A stretch of 8,249 nucleotides of DNA from positions 1 to 8,249 of the forward strand of contig JAGHSU010000077.1 in assembly GCA_018065685.1 (NCBI GenBank). Reading direction: 5' to 3'. The stretch is from Candidatus Methanocorpusculum equi (lineage in GTDB: Archaea; Halobacteriota; Methanomicrobia; Methanomicrobiales; Methanocorpusculaceae). Shown piece by piece: positions 4,450-8,249 of this stretch. The notes beneath the pieces are model-generated. The model made no database searches. It saw nothing but the letters and a program-made list of their open reading frames with translations, and was not told the origin of the DNA. The stretch's first letter is position 1, and the number at the start of each line of letters is the position of its first letter. The position numbers and the translations under genes are program-made.

Positions 4450-6099
4450 ATGGCCCGTGTCACTCTGAAGAGATACAAAGAGATAGGCGAGGTTCTGATA
4501 AAGTACGGATTCGGATATGCCATAAATGAATTTCTTCCCGGATTTGTCAGCAATCGCACCGCCAGAAGAAAACAGATAGAAGACATAAACGCATACTCCC
4601 CTTATGCGAGAATCAGAATGGTCCTGGAAGAGCTGGGGCCGACGTTTGTCAAGTTCGGTCAGCTGATGAGTACCAGAACCGAGATGTTCCCGCGCGAACT
4701 CACCGATGAACTCTCAAAGCTGCAGGACAGAGTAGGCGTTGTTCCGTTCGAAGAGGTTATCCCTACCCTTGACCAGTATATTCCCGACTGGAGAGAGCTT
4801 TTCACCTCGATTGATCCGAGACCGCTTGCAGCGGCCTCTATCTCGCAGGTGTACCGCGCGGTAACACTCGACGGGACGATTATAGCCCTGAAAGTCCAGC
4901 GTCCCGATATCAGAGACAAGATTGAACAGGACATGGTCCTGCTCCGCTCAATCGCAAAGAGACTGGAAGAGAAGAAACCGGAACTGCGTATGTATAACCC
5001 GGTCTCTTTAGTGGAGGACTTTGCAACACAGGTCAGGAAAGAACTTGATTTCACCAGAGACGGAATGAATGCCGAGCGTCTCGCGCGCAATATGCGCGCA
5101 TCAGGTCTTCCCCGGATTAAAGTTCCGAAAATCTACTGGGAGTACTCCGGAAAGGAGCTTCTTGCAATGGAGTTTGTCTCCGGGTGCAGAAGTGACGATA
5201 TTGATGCAATCCGCGCGAGCGGCATCGACCCAAAAGAGCTTGCAAGCATCGGGCTTAAGGCCTTCATGATTCAGATATTCCAGAACGGATTTTATCATGG
5301 GGACCCGCACGCAGGAAATATCCGGGTCTCCCCGACGGGTGAGTTAATCTTTCTTGACTTCGGTGTCTGCGGTATTCTCTTAAAAGACATACGAAATAAG
5401 TTCATATCGCTGCTTCTCGCAATCCTTCAGGGAGATGCCGACCTGACCCTTAAATATGTGAAAAATCTCGGTGTGAAACTCCCGAGCGAGGGATTGGATG
5501 ATTTCCGCGGAGAACTCTATCTGGCTCTCAGGGATTTCAAGGAGATGGGGACACAGGTAAACTTCTCCGGTCTTCTCTCATCCATTCAGACACTGTTCCA
5601 GACCTATAATATCAGAATCCCTCCAAACATCATGCAGCTGTTAAAAGCCCTGATGCTGGTATCAGACGTGGCATTTACCCTGGATCCCGAGCTTGCCTTC
5701 GTCGATGAGGTCGAACCGTTCTTAAAGCAGCTTGTCATAGACGAAGCACGCAGCCCGCAGAACAAAGAGAAGATGCTGATGGACTTAAAGTCCCGCATTG
5801 AGGATCTGGCAGCAATTCCGAAGAAACTTTCCGGCATTCTGGAAATGGCATCCGAAGGGAAACTGAAGGTGGATATCGCCGCAAAGGAGGTGGGTCAACT
5901 CAGCAATACCATCAACAGTGCGGTTGATAAACTTGTCATCTGCGTCCTCTTTGCAGCGATTGTGATAGGGCTTTCCCTTGTGATGATGAGTCAGTACTAT
6001 TCCGCCGGCATCTTCCCCCTTCTTGCCTACATTGGAGCGATAATTATAATTATTGTCGTATTCTTTACGATGCGGCAGCGCATTAAACGGCAGAGATAA
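4450..6099 (+). CDS. AarF/UbiB/ABC1-family atypical protein kinase-like membrane protein
   Basis: The 549-residue product carries all signature motifs of the ABC1/ADCK/UbiB family. They are the KxGQ region KFGQLMSTR at 68-76, the alanine-rich loop AAASISQVYRA (127-137) that replaces the usual glycine-rich loop, Lys148 in ALKVQRP, the catalytic-loop equivalent HGDPHAGNI (283-291) with Asp285 and Asn290, and the metal-binding DFG at 303-305. Two hydrophobic helices at the C terminus (about 496-513 and 521-539) end in a basic tail, placing the kinase domain on the cytoplasmic face of the membrane. Bacterial and eukaryotic relatives support ubiquinone synthesis through ATPase activity and lipid handling. 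Methanogens of this group lack ubiquinone, so the role here is probably in isoprenoid lipid or membrane homeostasis, but this is inference. It is a single-gene unit with its own terminator. Confidence 0.93.
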   Translation: MARVTLKRYKEIGEVLIKYGFGYAINEFLPGFVSNRTARRKQIEDINAYSPYARIRMVLEELGPTFVKFGQLMSTRTEMFPRELTDELSKLQDRVGVVPFEEVIPTLDQYIPDWRELFTSIDPRPLAAASISQVYRAVTLDGTIIALKVQRPDIRDKIEQDMVLLRSIAKRLEEKKPELRMYNPVSLVEDFATQVRKELDFTRDGMNAERLARNMRASGLPRIKVPKIYWEYSGKELLAMEFVSGCRSDDIDAIRASGIDPKELASIGLKAFMIQIFQNGFYHGDPHAGNIRVSPTGELIFLDFGVCGILLKDIRNKFISLLLAILQGDADLTLKYVKNLGVKLPSEGLDDFRGELYLALRDFKEMGTQVNFSGLLSSIQTLFQTYNIRIPPNIMQLLKALMLVSDVAFTLDPELAFVDEVEPFLKQLVIDEARSPQNKEKMLMDLKSRIEDLAAIPKKLSGILEMASEGKLKVDIAAKEVGQLSNTINSAVDKLVICVLFAAIVIGLSLVMMSQYYSAGIFPLLAYIGAIIIIIVVFFTMRQRIKRQR

Positions 6100-6121
6100 T
6101 ATTTTTTATTTTCTCTTTTTT
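6100..6121 (+). terminator. T-rich terminator after the UbiB-family gene
   Basis: Starting in the last bases of the TAA stop, the sequence reads ATTTTTTATT then TTCTCTTTTTT. The two oligo-T runs directly after the gene match archaeal intrinsic termination. No strong hairpin precedes them. Confidence 0.6.
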
Positions 6122-6192
6122 CACAGTCTTCAGTTCTCCAAAGTGCCGGTTCAGGGATTCAAAAACCATGAAAAATACAACGCGATAGTGCA

Positions 6193-6211
6193 TATCTTTA
6201 TCGATAAGATA
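6193..6211. repeat. Near-palindrome centred on TTATCGATAA
   Basis: A 10-base perfect palindrome TTATCGATAA (6198-6207) is extended by TATC on the left and GATA on the right if one T is bulged. It lies about 20 bases upstream of the radical SAM gene TATA box, a suitable place for an activator, but may be chance in A/T-rich DNA. Confidence 0.4.
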
Positions 6212-6228
6212 CAGGGAGTCAATCAGAA

Positions 6229-6240
6229 ACTATATTTATA
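6229..6240 (+). promoter_or_regulatory. TATA box of the radical SAM gene
   Basis: ACTATATTTATA is a good archaeal TATA box. The predicted start is near 6262, leaving about 15 bases of leader that contain the AAGGAG ribosome binding site. Confidence 0.55.
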
Positions 6241-6263
6241 GATAGTTAAATATTATTACTATC
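6241..6263. promoter_or_regulatory. Inverted repeat between TATA box and transcription start of the radical SAM gene
   Basis: GATAGT (6241-6246) and ACTATC (6258-6263) are perfect inverted copies 11 bases apart. They occupy exactly the stretch between TATA box and predicted start, a classic repressor position. The regulator is unknown. Confidence 0.4.
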
Positions 6264-6276
6264 AAAAGGAGCGTGT

Positions 6277-7680
6277 ATGAGCGGAAGCATTACATTTAAA
6301 CAGAAACTGAGGATTTTAGGCATCAGAAGGGTTCTGAAATACATTGATTCAAACCCTGAAAAGTCAATCCCGAAGGTACTGAACTGGGTTAAGAAACTCG
6401 ACAGAAAGAATACGTTAAGCGGCCCTCTTCCGGTAATCGAACGCCTGCTCTCGGATAAAGACGGTGTCTGGTTTAACTTTGTAAAGGATGCATTCACCAA
6501 CATGAATGTAAATGTCCGCCACAAATTAATGGAAAACTTTGTGGTACACTCAGTCATTATCGGACGTGAGAAAAAACTGGAGATCCGTAAAAAAGAAGGA
6601 TGCAATGTTCCGTGGGCAATTCTGATGGACCCGACAAGCGCATGCAACCTGAAGTGTGTCGGATGCTGGGCTGCAGAGTACGGACACAAGTTAAATCTCA
6701 CAACTGAGGAGCTGGATTCAATCATCGAGCAGGCAAAGGCGATGGGTACCTACTTCTTTATCTACTCAGGCGGAGAGCCGCTCGTAAAGAAGAAGGAGAT
6801 TATCAGAATGTGTGAAAAGCACAGTGACTGTATCTTCTTATCGTTCACCAACGGTACCTTAATCGATGAGGAGTTCGCCTGCGAGATGGAGCGCGTCGGA
6901 AACTTTGTCCCTGCAATCAGTGTTGAAGGGGATGCAAAAGCGACCGACGGACGCCGCGGTGAGAATGTCTATGAGCGGCTTACCAAAGGCATGGAGATTT
7001 TAAAGAGACATAACCTTCCGTTCGGTATCTCCTGCTGCTACACAAGTGCAAACACGGAGTCAATCGGATCCGATGAATTCATCGACGACATGATTGAAAA
7101 GGGAGCCAAGTTTGCATGGTTCTTCACCTACATGCCTGTCGGAGCTGACGCAGTCCCCGCACTTCTTGCAACCGCAGACCAGAGAGAGCACATGTACCGC
7201 TTTGTGCGCCGCGTAAGAAACACAAAACCCATCTTTGCCCTTGACTTCTGGAACGACAGTGAGTACGTAAACGGATGTGTTGCAGGCGGAAGATATTATC
7301 TCCACATCAACGCAAACGGAGATATCGAGCCGTGTGCGTTCATTCACTACTCCGACTCAAACATCAGAAACAAGACACTCCTCGAAGCATACAAATCCCC
7401 GCTCTTCATGCAGTACCACGACAATCAGCCGTTTAACAATAACCACCTGCGTCCCTGCCCGTGCCTTGACAATCCTGAAAAACTTGCCATGATGGTGGAC
7501 AAGTCCGGAGCCAAATCAACCGATATGATGAAGCCCGACGATGTCCACGACTTCACCGGAAGATGCAAAGAGGTTTCCGAAATCTGGGCAGTACGTGCGG
7601 AAAAACTCTGGGCTGAAAACCGTGCGGAACGTGCAGCCAAACTGGAAGCACGCAAAGCAGAAGCAGAGAAGAAGAAATAA
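6277..7680 (+). CDS. Radical SAM enzyme with C-terminal cysteine-rich (SPASM-like) region, function unknown
   Basis: The 467-residue product contains the radical SAM cluster motif CNLKCVGC (Cys123, Cys127, Cys130), the SAM-binding GGEP (165-168), TNGT at 191-194 and SVEGD (215-219), so it should cleave S-adenosylmethionine to a 5'-deoxyadenosyl radical. After the barrel, Cys334, Cys353, Cys394, Cys396 and Cys430 form a SPASM-like set that could hold one auxiliary iron-sulfur cluster. The segment YLHINANGDIEPC is typical of this region. About 110 residues precede the radical motif, and the end (about 440-467) is a Lys/Glu/Ala-rich charged helix. I recognise a conserved family shared by methanogens and anaerobic bacteria, but know no proven reaction; peptide modification or lipid chemistry are both possible. 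The start ATG 6277 has AGGAG six bases upstream. It is a single-gene unit. Confidence 0.9.
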   Translation: MSGSITFKQKLRILGIRRVLKYIDSNPEKSIPKVLNWVKKLDRKNTLSGPLPVIERLLSDKDGVWFNFVKDAFTNMNVNVRHKLMENFVVHSVIIGREKKLEIRKKEGCNVPWAILMDPTSACNLKCVGCWAAEYGHKLNLTTEELDSIIEQAKAMGTYFFIYSGGEPLVKKKEIIRMCEKHSDCIFLSFTNGTLIDEEFACEMERVGNFVPAISVEGDAKATDGRRGENVYERLTKGMEILKRHNLPFGISCCYTSANTESIGSDEFIDDMIEKGAKFAWFFTYMPVGADAVPALLATADQREHMYRFVRRVRNTKPIFALDFWNDSEYVNGCVAGGRYYLHINANGDIEPCAFIHYSDSNIRNKTLLEAYKSPLFMQYHDNQPFNNNHLRPCPCLDNPEKLAMMVDKSGAKSTDMMKPDDVHDFTGRCKEVSEIWAVRAEKLWAENRAERAAKLEARKAEAEKKK

Positions 7681-7687
7681 TCCAATA

Positions 7688-7712
7688 TTAATTTTTTATA
7701 TTTACATTTTTA
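7688..7712 (+). terminator. T-rich terminator of the radical SAM gene
   Basis: Eight bases after the stop codon the sequence becomes A/T-rich with TTTTTT and a second TTTTT run, sufficient for archaeal termination. Confidence 0.5.
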
Positions 7713-7735
7713 ATTCAGTAAAATTCAGCAATATA

Positions 7736-8249
7736 TCAATTCCGTATCCTGTCCGTACCGGACGGTCTTTTTTCGGATGAAAAAATAAAAAAAAAATATG
7801 CCTGCTTCTTTGCGCCGCCGCCGAACCAGGAAAGAGGGAGGGCTACGATGAGCACTCCGATTGAAGCAATAATCGTCCCGTGGAGCATCGTCAGAAACTC
7901 CGGGGCATATGTCTCTGCAGCACCCGTGATGAATGCGGTCTCAAGGATTGCAACAATCCCGAAAGATAAGGCCATACCAAGCATTCTGACCGTTGAAAGT
8001 GTCCCGGACGCCAGACTATACTCTTTTTCGGTGACCGAGTTCATAATAGCAGTGGAGTTCGGGGTCACAAAGATGGCAATACCAATTCCGAAGAGTGCCT
8101 CAACGATGATGAGAAGCCACAGGTTCATCTGCTCTCCCGAGGTTAAAGAGACCACCATTCCTGCGATGATGATGAGAAGACCAAGGCATGTTGAAGCTCT
8201 CGGAGGTGCATTTCTTATAATCCGGTCGATAATTCCGAGAATGATTGAG
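7736..8249 (-). CDS. Major facilitator superfamily transporter (DHA2 drug-efflux type), C-terminal part; runs off right edge
   Basis: The 170 visible residues are the carboxy-terminal part of a membrane transporter with about four hydrophobic helices. The segment from NSTAIMNSV to ASGTLSTVRMLG is typical of DHA2-type proton-coupled drug exporters, whose late helices carry a similar NS/ASG pattern. Substrate cannot be inferred. The last helix ends at LPLSWFGGG, followed by AKKQA, a normal basic end for such proteins. The frame then continues for 20 unusual residues (YFFFIF followed by a polar tail) encoded by a T10-A-T6 run and by the hairpin terminator of the converging gene. This suggests that the stop codon has moved, by mutation or by a length error in the homopolymer. 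Moving one base either way does not give a nearby stop. The 5' end lies outside the window. Confidence 0.82.
   Translation of the reverse strand, partial: SIILGIIDRIIRNAPPRASTCLGLLIIIAGMVVSLTSGEQMNLWLLIIVEALFGIGIAIFVTPNSTAIMNSVTEKEYSLASGTLSTVRMLGMALSFGIVAILETAFITGAAETYAPEFLTMLHGTIIASIGVLIVALPLSWFGGGAKKQAYFFFIFSSEKRPSGTDRIRN
7751..7773 (+). terminator. Hairpin plus T6, second terminator between convergent genes
   Basis: GTCCG and CGGAC (7751-7755 and 7759-7763) form a 5-bp stem with a 3-base loop, followed after GGTC by six T residues (7768-7773). This resembles a hairpin-plus-U-tract terminator for plus-strand transcripts. It lies inside the 3' end of the transporter reading frame on the other strand. 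Confidence 0.5.

Overview
The window looks like chromosomal DNA of a methanogenic archaeon, most likely of the Methanomicrobiales (Methanocorpusculum-like). This rests on an archaeal-type aIF5B start, an archaeal Tsr3, a tRNA-His with the family's extra G-1:C73 pair, archaeal TATA boxes with T-rich terminators, GGTGA/AGGAG-type ribosome binding sites, a PEGA-domain surface protein with a basic C-terminal anchor, and a rubredoxin plus F420H2-oxidase-type flavodiiron protein pair. The genus is an inference from memory of such gene styles and was not tested.

Layout. Positions 1-300 hold the 5' end of infB (minus strand) and its promoter. Positions 361-1130 hold a secreted PEGA-domain protein gene (minus strand), frameshifted at an A8 run right after its start codon, with its own terminator, TATA box and a perfect palindrome at the predicted transcription start. 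A tRNA-His gene follows (1270-1342, plus strand). Positions 1437-2264 (minus strand) hold what reads as one fused gene, a three-cysteine desulfurase-like domain followed by a nucleoside 2-deoxyribosyltransferase-like domain, interrupted by an in-frame TGA. A short region with a TATA box usable in both directions separates it from the divergent tsr3 gene (2362-2856, plus strand). Next come rubredoxin and fprA in one minus-strand operon (4329 to 2986). Divergently transcribed from it, across a 120-base region with an 18-bp imperfect palindrome, is an AarF/UbiB-family (ABC1) kinase-like membrane protein gene (4450-6099). A radical SAM enzyme gene follows (6277-7680, plus strand), and the 3' end of a major facilitator transporter gene (minus strand) runs off the right edge.

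How the genes work together. The clearest functional unit is rubredoxin plus flavodiiron protein. Rubredoxin is a usual electron partner of flavodiiron proteins, and in methanogens FprA reduces O2 to water with F420H2, so this is an oxygen-defence operon. The other genes cover translation and ribosome maturation (infB, tRNA-His, tsr3), nucleotide or thio-base metabolism (the interrupted fusion), the cell surface (PEGA protein), and membrane or unknown functions (UbiB kinase, radical SAM enzyme, transporter).

The most notable observations are the in-frame TGA inside the fusion gene, which separates the third conserved cysteine from the first two, and the single-base slip in the A8 run of the PEGA protein signal peptide. 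Both could be sequencing errors, true pseudogenes, phase variation or recoding. Several clean inverted repeats at promoters look like operators. I found no CRISPR array, insertion sequence or integrase.
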